Of a stretch of DNA of 64,000 nucleotides, positions 35,077 to 46,829 are shown in pieces. The stretch is from NCBI GenBank assembly GCA_013398295.1, contig VZSF01000870.1:59387-123386 (forward strand), given 5' to 3'. This DNA comes from Chionis minor (lineage: Eukaryota > Chordata > Aves > Charadriiformes > Chionididae). The position numbers and the translations under genes are program-made. The notes under the pieces are model-generated. The model had not been told where the DNA came from. It searched no databases and saw only the letters and a program-made list of their open reading frames with translations. How positions within the stretch are numbered: the stretch's first letter is position 1; every line of letters begins with the position of its first letter.

Positions 35077-38000
35077 ATGCCGGTGCGGAGCGAGAGGTGC
35101 CGCGCGGGCGGAGCGGCGGGGTCGGCCTCTTCGCCGCCCTCCGGGGCGGCCGCCAGTAGCCTGGTGCCGCCGCCCCCCATCAACACGGCGCAGCCCGGCG
35201 TGGCCACCTCGCTGCTCTACAGCGGCGCCAAGTTCCGCGGGCAGCAGCGCAGCAAGGGCAATGCCTACGAGGTGGAGGTCGTCATGCAGGTGAGGGGCCC
35301 GCCGGCGACCGCCTCCCTCCGGGGCCCCGGCTCTCCTCAGGCCGTGGCCGTCGTTCCCGCCCTGTCGGTCCCCTCAGGCCGCCATCGCCCCCCTCTTGTC
35401 CCCTCCCGGCCCCCTTAAGGCCGTCGTCGCCCGGTCTCCCGACCCCTCAGGCCCGGTCGCCTCTTCTCCTCCCCCGGTCCCCTGGCTGCTGCTGTCCTCC
35501 CCGCCGCCGTTCCTCTCGGGCCTCACTTGCCGGCCGCCTCTGGCTCGGGTCGGTGTCAGCCCTCCCCCAGCTCCTTCAGAGCCCAGAACTTGTGTGTCGC
35601 ATTTCCTGAACCCCAGCAAGGCCTCTGGCTGAGGTGGGGGAGACCCCTTTCCCTCAGCCCCAGTGAGGTGGGACCAGGGTGGCAGAGGCCTCAGGGGGAC
35701 ACTCCCCCTCAGCCCTGGAAGGGTCCATGGTCCTCCCTGCCCCTGCTTCACTCTGACGTGGTGGTGCCCCGCTGTGATTCCCCTGGTTCCATCAAGTCTG
35801 GTGTTTGTTTGAGTTCCCAGGCTCTGGAGAGATCACTACCACCCTGTGTGCTTTGCATTCCTTTCAGGATCACGGGAAAAGACCCTGTCCTATACCACTC
35901 GGACCCCAGGAGAGACCCTTTTCCCCCAGGCCCAGGGAGGCTGAGCCCACCACCTCCTTGCTCCCTTCCCCTCAAACGCTGAGGAGTGCCCACTGCACTC
36001 AAGCCTTCCCCCCCTCTCCCCCATCTCTTTGCCCCATTCCCCTCAGGCCCGGCAAAGTTCATAACCCAGGATCCCTCCTTCGCTCCCTTCACCCTCTGGG
36101 ATGGCCGTGCACCTCTGTGCCACAGCGTGGAAGAGTAACAGCCTGGCTTAGAGTGGGTGTTGTCCTGGGAAGTCCCTACTGGTGGGACAGCCTGTATTTC
36201 AGGCCTGGCTGGAAATCAGCAGGGATCCAGGTCACAGTCCCTGGCTGGCAGAGCATGGCCTGGCTGGACCTGGGACTCAGGGTTCCCTATCCCTGGGGTG
36301 CCGGAGGCTCCCCCAGACTGAGCAGGGAGCCTGGGGCAAAGTGCAGTTGTTTGTCTGTGGCAGGAATGCAGCCAGACAGCTGTAGTGCCCAGCTGTGCTG
36401 GGGAATCAGGACGCTGGCTCGTGTGTCTTTCGTATTCCTCCTTGCAGTCATTGTCACCCTGCGTGCTTTATTTTTAGTCCTAGGCATTGGCACGATTGCT
36501 TTGGGCAGAGCTGGCGAGGTGTGGAGTCATTAGTACGCAGGCAAGCCAGACATCTGATACACGCTTTCCTATAGAGCACCCTGCGAGTCACAGCTTTGTT
36601 CCCAGTTTGGTGGCACGGGATCTGGGGGACTGTGGTTGAGCATGTAGCCAGCGCAGTGATGAAGTGTGACGTGTGTGCTGGCGTTGTGGAGCAGTGTCAG
36701 AGCCCCGGGGTCAGCAGATGGGGTAGCGTTTGAACCAGCCTGTCTGTTTTCACCTACGGTCCTCCCCTTGTCAACAGCACAAGCGTACCTGGAATGGTTT
36801 GCTGTGGTGGGGACATCCTATGGCTGATCAGCTTCACTGCACGCTGCCTTCTCGCAGGGGCTGGCTGTGGCTTTGTGCTAAAAATGCTGCTGTTTTGCGC
36901 GTGTCAGCTGAGAAGAGGTGGCTGCCTGCTCTCCCTGTGCTGAGCACAGAGAAACGTCGCCTTTCTTTGATCACAGGTGGGGAAGATCCATCTTCTCACA
37001 GTTGATGTTTGCACTTCCCCCAAATAACTCACTTCTTGCCTTGAAAACGGATCTGGAGATGTCGGGGAAAAATCTTGAAAAATCCCCTGGCTTTAAAGGT
37101 GCTTGGAACAGGCGCAGCCTCCTGCCGAGCTTCTGCACAGCAGAAGCGGCGAGATGCAGCTCCATAACTCGAAAGAAGGGTGGCATAAAACTGTTAGATC
37201 TGGGACAAAGGCCCCCTTCAAAATGCACACGACATCATTTGGCTTCTGAGCAGGCTTTAGCGTGCGCCGTGCCACCAGGCTGGGCACTAGGCAGAGAGTA
37301 CGGGTAGCGTCTTAGAGACGTGGGTCGGGCCTGTTAAATAAGTAGATGGTGGAGCTCAGGGATGTGCTTTCTTCCTCTAGCCTGAATTATCTCCAGTAAA
37401 CGGATGTTTTTTACTCTTCTCTCACCTGAATACTAGTTCGCTGGTAGCAGTTGACTGGGAAATGAGGGGGTTGAGGGTGTGGGTGATTCTGCCAGTGGTG
37501 TTGTCACTTGGAGAAAACTGTGAGTCTGCTTCCTTGGGGCTGGAGAGGGGGCGTTTACTTCCCATCGGAGACCTCTGAGCAGAGGGTGCTGCCTCAGTGT
37601 GATGGAGGTGGAAGCGTGCAGGGTGTTGTCAGGCAAGGGGGCTGTCAGAGGTGAGCTGGCTGCCTGTAAATGATCTTTCCGAGTGGTTTCCAGCCATGGG
37701 GAAGGGCTGCCAATGTGAGCGTTGGGCAGTAAGCTGGACCTTCTGTGCTAGTTGAAGCTGAAATTAGCCTTGGAGGGGTTAGAAACTGCTTTGGACCTAT
37801 TGGGTGCCTTCATGCATATGCTTACGGTTGGACTTTGCACTCTTTTCTAGCATGTGGATATGGAAAACTCCTATCTCTGTGGATACTTGAAGATTAAAGG
37901 CCTTACAGAGGTGAGCGTTAACTGCAAAACAACAAGAAAAGGTGCTGTGTGAAGTTTTTTTTTCTTTTCCTGGTGGAGTGGGAGAAGCTGCCACCAGAAA

Positions 38001-41000
38001 TGGCAAGTGGAGAGACTGAGCATACCGTAAATTTGATGATGATGTAGTTTAATAGCTTCAGTCTGTTGTTCTTGGCATGTCAAGCAAATACGACACGCCT
38101 TGATGATAGTCCTGAAGCTTATCTGGCACCTCTTAAGGTCTGAGTAGAATCGAATCTCTGACCCTACAGTCAGCTTTAGCCACTCTACCACTGGTGGTGT
38201 GTTTCTGAAAGAAAATAAACCAGGACCCAAACAGTCAGGTCTTTACATACTTCCTTCCCTGTACATCCTCTAAGGTCTGCTTGTGGTCTCAGACGGTTGG
38301 TGAGAACTGTCTCCTGGGGGTGATGCTTCTTTCAGCTGCCATGCACCATGTGTCTGTCATTACACGGGAATGCTGAGCCTCCAATTCCCTGCCTGCGTTC
38401 TCCCAGTTCAGTGCCAATGCAAAGCCGAAGGGGGACACCTCCTGCCCTGGTGGGGTGGCTTAATCCAGCCCTTGGGCTTTGTAGCAGTCACGCGGCAGCC
38501 GCAGGGTGTCTGCTGGGGAGCGGTGCTGGCTGTAAACGGTCACTTGTGATTGTCCAGCTGGGAGCTTCTCCACAGTCCAACTCTGAGCCGGCTTCTTCCG
38601 GTTTCAGGAAGCGAACAGAGAGGCAGAGAGAGGCTGGAATAAGAGGGGGAGGCAGCGCATGCATGTGAGTGGGACTTGAAGAGGTGTGGGGCGCAGGACG
38701 AGTAGCATTCTGCTTGGAGGGATGGGAGCACTGGCCTCAGATTGCCTGGAGCTCCTGCTGCAAGATGCTGCTTTTTGCTGAGTGCGTGCACCTCTATCTG
38801 CGTTTGAGTTTCTGCCTCTAGGTGACGAATCTTCTGACCTCTTGTTTGTCTCTCTTCTCTCCCAGGAGTACCCAACCCTCACCACTTTCTTTGAAGGGGA
38901 AATAATCAGTAAAAAGCACCCTTTCTTAACGCGCAAGTGGGATGCTGACGAAGATGTGGATCGTAAACACTGGGTAAATAAATCCAGGGGGCAGATGGAG
39001 TCCTTGCTTAGCAACTGGTTTGGAGATGAGCTGCAGAGGGTGTCCATGCAAGAGCTGTCAGAAGGGCCTGGAATGCTCTTTTTGGGTGTCTCCCTCCTTC
39101 CCTCACTGGGATCTTTGGAACTACAGGTCCCTCCAGCAGGCTGTTGGCTGTGATCCAGAAGGGAGGGGGTGTCCTGCTTTCCACTTGCTGGCCCTGAGGT
39201 TGGAATGGAGCAGGAGGAATCCCCATCTCTTGCACCCCTAGGAGAACGCACTCCTTGTTTTGAAGGCTTATCGCAAAATGGAGCGGAGAAGGGGAGAGGT
39301 GCCCCTCTGGCACGGGCAGGGCAGTTGATACCCGTGTCTCAGTCACGCTGCCAGCTCCCTCAGCCCTCTGGTCGAGGTAGGGTGTGTCTGTGCTCTGGAT
39401 CAGGGCCGCAGCAGCCGGCTGATTGCCTCCCTGCCTTGACCTTTGCTGTTGTTTGCCAAACTTTGATGTTTGTTGTGTTTCTGTCAAATACCTTCCTCTG
39501 GAAGTGTAGGTGCTTCTCCAGCCGGGCTGGATATGGCTGCGAGTGTCTGGCAATCATCTGTGTTTCCCTGTGCTAGTGGGGTGTGTGTTAAGCACTGCTC
39601 CAAGGGAAGAGCCAGTCCCTTTGGTGAGGAGGTCCTGTTCTGTAGCAGTTTTTCCCTCCTAAATAGCAGCTGGCACTAGTGAGCTCTAGTCCTTGAATAA
39701 GCATCCTGGGTTTGTTTTTTTTCTTTTCTTTTTTGTTTCAGGGGAAGTTCCAGGCTTTTTACCAGTATGCAAAAACATTTAACTCTGATGATTTTGATTA
39801 TGAGGATCTGAAAAATGGGGACTATGTCTTCATGAGATGGAAGGTAAACTGTGCATGTCTCCTTATCTGATGAGCTGCTTACAAGCGACTGACAGAGGCT
39901 TGTGGTGCCTGAAAGCTTTTTCAGCTATGCTGGTTCTTACCCTACCAACCTCATAACCCACCATACTTGCAAATTCCAGTGTGATTTCTGTCTAGCCAGC
40001 TAATTATGTCCTTAAGGGCTGCAGTCATGGCTAAAAACACAACAGGAAAATCTTGCTTGGTGATGCTCCAGAGGATGAGAGAATCGGTGTCTGTGGTCCC
40101 TGTGCGGGGCCTGTGTGTTTGATGCAGACTAGCCAGTCTGCACCTCTCTGCTCTTCAGCTGGATCAATTCCACTCTCTTTACACAAGCTTTGTGCAGCTG
40201 TGATGGAAGGAAATAATAGAATCACAGAAAGGTTTGAGTTGGAAAGGACCTTTAAAGATTATCTAGTACCTGCCCCCTCCCCTGCCATGGGCAGCGACAT
40301 CTTGCTGTTGCTTACAGCCCTGACCAACCTGACCTTGAACACTTGTAGAGAGTGGGGCATTCACAGCTTCTCTGAGAGCCTGTTCCAGTGTTTCTCCACT
40401 CTCATAGTAAAGAATTTCATCGTTATATTTAATTTAAAGCTACCCTCTTTTATTTTAAAACCATTGCCCCTTGTCCTGTCGCTACAGGCCCTGCTAAATC
40501 TCTCTCCATCTTCCTTATAAGCCCCTGTAAGTACTGAAAGGCTGCCATAAGGTCTCCTTAGACCCTTCTCTTCGTCATCATGCAGCTCTGATTCCTGATT
40601 TTGCAATTGGCTTCTGGTTTGCAGCGGGCAGGTGTCCAACTGCCTCTTACCTCATGTACTTTTTAAAACTGGTCCTGTTCTCGGTTGTATGTTTCCCTGT
40701 AAGATGCCTACAGTTGGCAGGTGGTGAAAGAACACGCTGGTCCTTGTGGTCTGGGTGGCTGCAAGTGCAGGGAATGCTCAGCCAGGAATGCTTTTGTGTT
40801 AATGGGAGTCAATAATTCAGTTTGGGAGGGCAGATTGGGGCGAGAGGGTAGTACTTGACCGGCACCTTAAAATACGGTCTGTATTTTCTGTGCAGGAACA
40901 GTTCCTCGTCCCAGATCACACTATCAAAGACATCAGCGGTGCTTCCTTTGCTGGTTTCTATTACATCTGCTTCCAGAAGTCAGCAGCATCTATAGAGGGC

Positions 41001-42313
41001 TATTACTACCATAGGAGTTCAGAATGGTAAGGAAGCTTCCTTCCTCCCGCGGATTGAAGGGCGGCTCCTCAGACCAAGCAGTGACTCCTCTTCGGCTTGT
41101 CTGCAGCCTTGGGAGTGTCCCGAGGGTGCTTCTCTGGGCTGGGAAGGAGGTTCAGCGCAGTGGCTGGACCTTGGGGCAGAAGGGAGGGTGTGTGTGCCAT
41201 GCTTGGCCAGAGCCAGGCTAGTGCAGCCCATTCGTGTGGTATGAAGTGCTGCCTTTTTTGCACGGCTGGGGGATAATTGTGCTGGCAATGTGGCATGGGG
41301 CAGATACGGGGTGTGGAGAAGTGCTGTGAAGCCAGTGAAGCAATGGGTCTGGTGTGTCAGCGAGGTACACTGGGAGGCAGATGCCAGCCGTGGTTCGCTA
41401 AAAGCATTCCTCCAGAAGCCTGGTCTCCAGTCCAGCTTGCAGGACTTCCCTGCTCCTCCCTTCCCCTGGGGACAGGCAAGTGTAAGGCAGCCTGGCCTCT
41501 TGTGCCGTGTTGTGCTCCCTCAGTTTGTGCTTTGTTCAGGTATTCAAGCTTTGAGCTTCTCCATGCCTTGGCCCTTCAGAGGATGTCGGAGGGGCCTTCG
41601 AGAACGAGCTTGGTGCATTCTCACATATAACAGCTTTGCTGTTGCTCCTTTCATGCAGAAATCTTGTTAGGCCAGTGCTTTGTAGTCCACGGTCCTTGGG
41701 GTGTTGCTGGAAGACACAAGGAACAGTGAAAGTTAATTGGTTTCTTGTTAAAGCCATGTGATAAGTAGCTGCGGAGACCTCTTTTCCCTCTGACAGCTTT
41801 GGATATTTGTCACATGCAGCAAGTGAATCTGTAGGGTGGCTGGAAGCTCTCAGGGGGAGGGAAGGTACCTGAGAGGCTTTCAGATGAATCCCCTCAAGCT
41901 AAGCTTTGAAAGACCTGAGTGTAATTTGCAGTTGTAGCAAACACCATTTGAACATGAAAGTTGTTGAACTTCAAAAGGTGTCTGAAAACCACAGTCAGCC
42001 CACCTCGAATGCAGCCTGGCTGTAGGTAGCTCAAAGGCACGGGAATGGAAATGAGGAACGATGCCAAGTCCTCACGGGGTTTTGGCACCACTGGTAAGTG
42101 AGTGTTGGGTGCCTGAACACCTCTGAGACTGTAAAGAGGAAGAGAAGAGCCAGCCACCAGGATGTCCGCTCTGTGGCCTGCCAAGCAGGAGCTGGGGGAG
42201 TTCTGTTGCTCTGTGTAATCCTCTCATCTGTCTTCTCCCTCTCTCTCAGGTATCAGTCATTGAATTTAACTCACGTTCCTGAGCACAGCGCTCCTATCTA
42301 TGAATTCCGATGA
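35077..42313 (+). CDS. GID4: GID4, substrate receptor of the CTLH/GID E3 ligase, 6 exons
   Basis: Coding exons: 35077-35289, 37851-37910, 38866-38973, 39742-39843, 40896-41026 and 42250-42313, joining in phase to 225 aa. The protein is near-identical to human GID4 from the internal human Met onward: [28 protein letters not shown], then the beta-barrel domain with [59 protein letters not shown] and the C-terminus [16 protein letters not shown]4 binds N-terminal proline degrons and presents substrates to the CTLH RING ligase. I chose the AUG at 35077 because no in-frame AUG lies between it and the ATPAF2 start, but human GID4 is annotated with about 80 extra N-terminal residues, and the codons just upstream here (LAPGDPPE) resemble that human stretch. 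The start is therefore less sure than the rest. Confidence 0.95.
38060..38210 (-). mobile_element. Possible tRNA-derived SINE relic
   Basis: On the minus strand TGGTAGAGTGG resembles a pol III A box and, about 20 bases on, AGATTCGATTC resembles a B box (GGTTCGANTCC). A full cloverleaf and a clear poly-A or T terminator are not evident, so a real tRNA gene is unlikely. It lies in GID4 intron 2. It may be an old tRNA-headed SINE; the family is unknown to me. Confidence 0.35.
40214..40577 (-). mobile_element. CR1 LINE 3' fragment in GID4 intron 4
   Basis: It starts ATAGAATCACAGAAAGG and runs through GTTGGAAAGGACCTTTAAAG, CCTGCCATGGGCAG, CTTGAACACTTG, CCTGTTCCAGTGT, AAAACCATTGCCCCTTGTCC and CATAAGGTCTCC, all CR1 3' end blocks in reverse-complement order. 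It is therefore a minus-strand copy, antisense to GID4, and truncated at the 5' side. Confidence 0.93.
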
Positions 42314-45129
42314 CAGCTGTCCAGAACTGATACTGCACAGAAGCAAACTGGGCAGGAGAGCATGGCCTGCCAGGAGAACTGTGTCCCTGTCGGAGTACGG
42401 GAATGCACGCTTCTCTCCTGCCCCTCGGACTCGCGAGAGAGAGCCTGAATGTTAACCCACCCAGCCCAAGGAGCGTGGCTGCTGGAGCTTGATTCTCCCT
42501 CCTGTCGAGTGGCGATTTGATCTTTAATCTGGTTTTAAGCTACCTTTAAATGCACTTTCTTATTGCACAGCTAGTTTCTCTGTCACTGAAGTTCCTCCCA
42601 GCTCTCCTCTGGAAGCTGTTTCTCAGTAGCTGGAATTGGTGGTCTGTCCTCTGAGTAATAAGAAAATATAAGCTCACTGCTTATATTTTCATTGTTACAG
42701 CCTGATATGGGTTGAAATTGCCAGGACTCAGGTTTGTTGCCCAGATTGCCAGCTCTGATGCTCCCAGAGCCGGGTCCTGTGTGTGAGGCTCTGCTCAGCT
42801 GCAGGGTCTGTTGGGGAAGTGTTGGCTGAGACAGATAAGGCTTGAACGAGTCTTTGCTTCGCGCTGGCTAATGAGGTTAGCCAGAGCTGCAGATCTTTCA
42901 GGAACGCCAATCCTTTGGAGCTGGGAGCTGTTCCGGTGTCTGGATATGCCACTGGGAATTAATTTAATGTATGGACTTCCAGGCTGTCAGTAAAGTGGAT
43001 CTGAACTCTGCTTATAGGTGTATATTTGCTCTTTACTTAAGTTAAGGGTAAAAAAAAAAAGGAAAAAAAAAAAAGACTTTTATTAAAAAAAAATAATATT
43101 TTTATGGTTCCTTTTTCCAAGGACCCTATGGCAAATGCACAAGTACTTAATTACATTTTACCGTTTTCACATTGAAAACTGGGAATGTCTGCGTTAGTTT
43201 TTATATACGTGTATGTAATCAGCTAGCCGCTTTGGGAAAGTAATCAGAGTGCAAGTGTTGAGCAGCATTGTGGGAGCAGTTCTGGGACTGTTCAGCGCTT
43301 GTACTTGCTCTTCATGCTTCAACAACACCACTGCTTGATACCTTTTTACAATGAGAAAAAAAAAAAAAAGGGAAAAAAAAAACCAACAAAAAGCGCCCAG
43401 TAGCTCTGCTCTGACTTTGAAATGTTTCAAGTGATATAACTTAAGGCTTGTGTGCCAAAGTGTGTGTGTATGCGCGTGTGGTTTTTTTTTTTAAAGACAT
43501 TTTAAAAGTTGGCCTCGGTTGTATATTTAATGTGACAGTCCCACCTGTGGGGCTTTTGTGAGAGTTTAGTTTGCGTTTTTCTGCCTGTTTTAAAAGGCTT
43601 GTGTTGCGCGCTAACTGGGTGGGTGTTGAGAACGCGTTTGCCGCCTGGGAGAGGAAAGCAAAGCCCTCCGCGTGCCTAGCGCCAAGCTGGTTTGGGTTTT
43701 CTTCTTTTTAACTGACTTTCTTCCTTTTGGCAGCACGTCTGTCTGGCTTATTGCAGCAGCTGAATTGCTAGTTTAAGCCTTAACAAGAAAGTATTCAGGT
43801 CTTGGTGAGCCCATTTCCTATATTCCAAGTTGGGGTCTTGTGTGATTGGAGAAGTGGCCAGGCTGGTCTTGGGAGATGATGCGGAAAGCGCCCGCCTCGT
43901 GTGTGCTGTTTGCCGCGGATGAATCCTTTTCCCCAGCACAAATGGAGAGAGACCTGCGTACGGGAGAAGGGAGGAGCCCTGGCAGGAGCTCACCTGTGAC
44001 GGAGGAAGCGTGTGCCGTTGTCTTGGCTGTTGTGGGTAGACTTGTAGAGTAGCACGAAGGCAAGCGGGAGGGCGATTTGGGACGTGAAGGGAGAGCGGCT
44101 GCGAGCGGAGCAGTTGGGAAGCGGATTCCCGTTTTATTCTGCTCCTGTCGGACAAAGGCAGTGGGGTGAGGGGTTTCCTCGCAGGTGGTGCTGGGAGACA
44201 TCCTGGTTTTAGAGGTGGAAGCCAGCAGTGCTGCTTGGCTATGACGAAGTGTGGGGGTGAAGCCACCTCCCAGGTGCTGTGTGGACGCAGGGACCCAGCT
44301 CCGGCGGCTCTTTGCAGCCCTCCAGAGCTGTCTGTGTGCAATACTGGTGGCGGTGCCGGTCTCCGTGCGCTCCTCGGGGCTGTCAGTGCCAGAGCGACAC
44401 TTGGGTTTCTGATGTGGTTTAGTGGAATTAACGCTGTGGTCGTTGGCAGGAGCTGGGTGAGGAAGGGTCCTGGGGTGGTTTAATATGTGTAACTACCCCA
44501 AAAGCTCTTTAAGTTTTTCTTTGAGACTTGGTATGTTGTGAGAAGGGTGGGGAAGGAGCATCCTGCTCTCTCTGCCTGTCTCCTTCCCACCATCCCGAAG
44601 CCAATTTTGGCTGAAATCCATAATGGCAAGAATGATGCGTGTGGTGGGTGCAGAGCAGGTTGTGGAGCTGAGAGGTTTGCAGGGGCTGTCGGTGTTGGGA
44701 GCTTTCTTCCTCCTAAGCCTTTGTTTTGGTTTTCTTTTTCTTTTGACTCGTTTGGTGAGCGAAGGAGAGATGTTACGTATGTCGTGGTGTGGTGGAGAGA
44801 ACTGACTGGGGCGGGATCTGGGCTGTGGAGGTAAGAAATGGGGTATTCTGTCTCAGAAAGGGTTGCGATGTCTCTTTTTAACCGCGCTGGCTGCAGAAGG
44901 GGTGCACTTGCAGGTGAAGGAGGGAGCAGGGGATAAGGAGGTGTTTTGCGGAGCGATTAACGTCCAAATTAAACATGAAATGTATTTAAGGGGTCTGTGT
45001 CCGTGTGTGTTTGTTGGCCAAAGTGCTTCTGGGTTCCGGGGAAGAGCTGTCCCTCATCTCTGCCCTCGAGGGTTCCTCCAGCAACTCAATAAGCTGCTGT
45101 TTGCCTTAAATAGCAGGATCTGGCCTTAA
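42314..45129. other. GID4 3' UTR and GID4-DRG2 intergenic region
   Basis: No further gene recognised. The first part is GID4 3' UTR. No AATAAA is seen in the first kilobase. ATTAAA at 43082-43087, after an A-rich stretch (43050-43075), is one candidate signal. A-rich runs occur at 43357-43387 and a TG-rich run at 43457-43482. From about 43.6 kb the DNA becomes G-rich toward the DRG2 CpG island. Confidence 0.45.
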
Positions 45130-45660
45130 TTAGAGGAGCAGGAGGGGAGCAAGGCCCGGGGAGGGGGGGCTCCCTGTGAAACCCGCCTGGTTCCATGGCC
45201 CTTTCCCTAGGATCAGCTCCCCTTTCCCCGCTCCTTCCCGCTTCGCCCCGGGGGGTGGCGGCGGGCGGAACGCTGGGCGCGGGGCGCGGGAGGCGGCCGG
45301 AGCGGCGCGGCGGGTGCGCGGTACCGGAGCCGTGAGGGGGACGGACGGACGGGCCCGGCGGCGCTTCCGGCGTGAGGCGTGCGGGGCCTGAGGAGCGGAG
45401 CGGGCCGGGCCNCCGCCCGCTATCCCCGCTGTTGTTCCCCATCTCCCTGGAGGAGGTTTGGTGCGGAGCCCCCGGCAGTGCCCCGGGTCCCCTTGGAGCT
45501 GGACCCCCAAGTGCTACCAAAGGGGGCTGCTGGGGAAGGGGGTGAGGGGTGTTCCCCCGGGGCGGTGTGGCAGTGCCTGGGCTTCAGGAGGGGCCTGGGG
45601 AGTAGAGCGCCCGCGGGCGCCCGGCACCTGCTTCTGCGGGCTTTAGGCCCTGGTGAGTAA
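45130..45660. promoter_or_regulatory. CpG island, probable DRG2 promoter, with a single-N break
   Basis: A dense CpG block (GCGGGC, GGCGCG, CGGAGC repeats) at the place where DRG2 should start. It contains one N at 45412. No TATA box is seen. The coding start of DRG2 (a short exon beginning MGILEKI in vertebrates) is not present on either side of the N, so sequence is probably missing here. Confidence 0.7.
45412..45412. other. Single unresolved base in DRG2 CpG island
   Basis: N between GGGCCGGGCC and CCGCCCGC. It is the likely site where the DRG2 first coding exon dropped out of the assembly. Confidence 0.85.
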
Positions 45661-45804
45661 CAGAAAGGAAAAAATAGTAAATCCCATAAGTTGTTGGGTT
45701 TCTTGCCCTTCCCTGTTACAAAGGGAGATTCTGCAGAAACAACTCTTTTTTTCTTTTTTTGTTTTGTTTTCTTTATCAGGTGTGAGTTCAAATGTTTTGC
45801 TAAG

Positions 45805-46350
45805 AATAGAATAATAGAATTGTCTAGGTTGGAAGGGACCTTTAGGATCATTGAGTCCAACCCTGAATCCAGCACTACTAAAGCCACCACTGCCCCATGT
45901 CCCTCAGCACCACGTCTGCCTGGCTGGTAGATACCTCCAGGGATGGCGACTCCACCGCTGCCCTGGGCAGCCTGTTCCGATGCTTGATAATGCTTTTGGT
46001 GAAGAAATTTTTCCTAATATCCAATCTAAACCTGCCCTGGTGCAACTTGAGGCTGTTTCCTCTTGTCCTATCACTTGTTACTTGGGAGAAGAGACCAACC
46101 CCCCCTCGCTACACCCTCCTCTCAGGCAGTTATAGAGAGTGAGAAGGTCTCCCCTCACCCTCATGTTCTCCAGGCTGAACAACCCCAGTTCCCTCAGCTG
46201 CTCCTCATAAAACTTGTGCTCCAGACCCCTCACCAACTCCGCTGCCCTTCTCAGGACTCACTCCAGAATCTCAATATCTTTCTTGTAGTGAGGGGCCCAA
46301 AACTGAACACAGGATTCGAGGTGGGGCCTCACCAGTGCCGAGTACAGGGC
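45805..46350 (-). mobile_element. CR1 LINE 3' fragment, the longest in the window
   Basis: It runs from AATAGAATAATAGAATTGTC through TTGGAAGGGACCTTTAGG, GGGCAGCCTGTTCCGATGC, AAGAAATTTTTCCTAATATC, CAGGCTGAACAACCCCAG, TGCCCTTCTCAGGACTCACT and GAGGTGGGGCCTCACCAGTG. It is about 545 bases, the reverse complement of CR1, so minus strand. It lies in the region that should be DRG2 intron 1 and is the least diverged copy here by eye. Confidence 0.95.
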
Positions 46351-46829
46351 AATAAGTCAATAAAGTACTTTCACACATGTGAGCTCTGTGTTAAACACGT
46401 TTTTAAAAATTGACAAGAGCAGGGAGAGAAAAAAAATGTTGCCTTTTTGCAGTGCTGGATGTGATTGGGTGTAAGGAGGGGCCTTCGCTGCGGGGCAGCC
46501 GTTCGCCCTGTGATCTCTGCCTGCTTAGCTGGCTCCCTTCGCCCATTCATTCCTGCACTTGCTCTCCCTCTGCCTTGCTCCTTTTAATTGGGAATTTCTT
46601 GCCTGCTAATTTCCCTCAGGTCTGACAGGTCTGACCTTCTGCACAGGATGCCAGAAGGTTTGCTCTCAATGCCCAGCTCTTCAAAAGGTTACAGAACAGC
46701 TTGCTTGTGTGGAAGCAGTTAAGACGTTCACCGAGATCCATAGTGTTCCTGTTTAGGAAAGCTTTTATTTCTAGAAGTGAGTTATCAGCAACTTTCTGTC
46801 AACCAATTGTTGCGTTTGTGTTGTTCCAG

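Noticed and set aside
34296..35207. 303-codon minus-strand frame as one exon
   Set aside because: Only 34805-34925 is real coding sequence (ATPAF2 exon 1). The frame continues past a good GTGAGG donor into the intron.
38028..38046. C/D-box-like TGATGATGATG as a snoRNA
   Set aside because: No matching D box with a terminal stem at a sensible distance was found.
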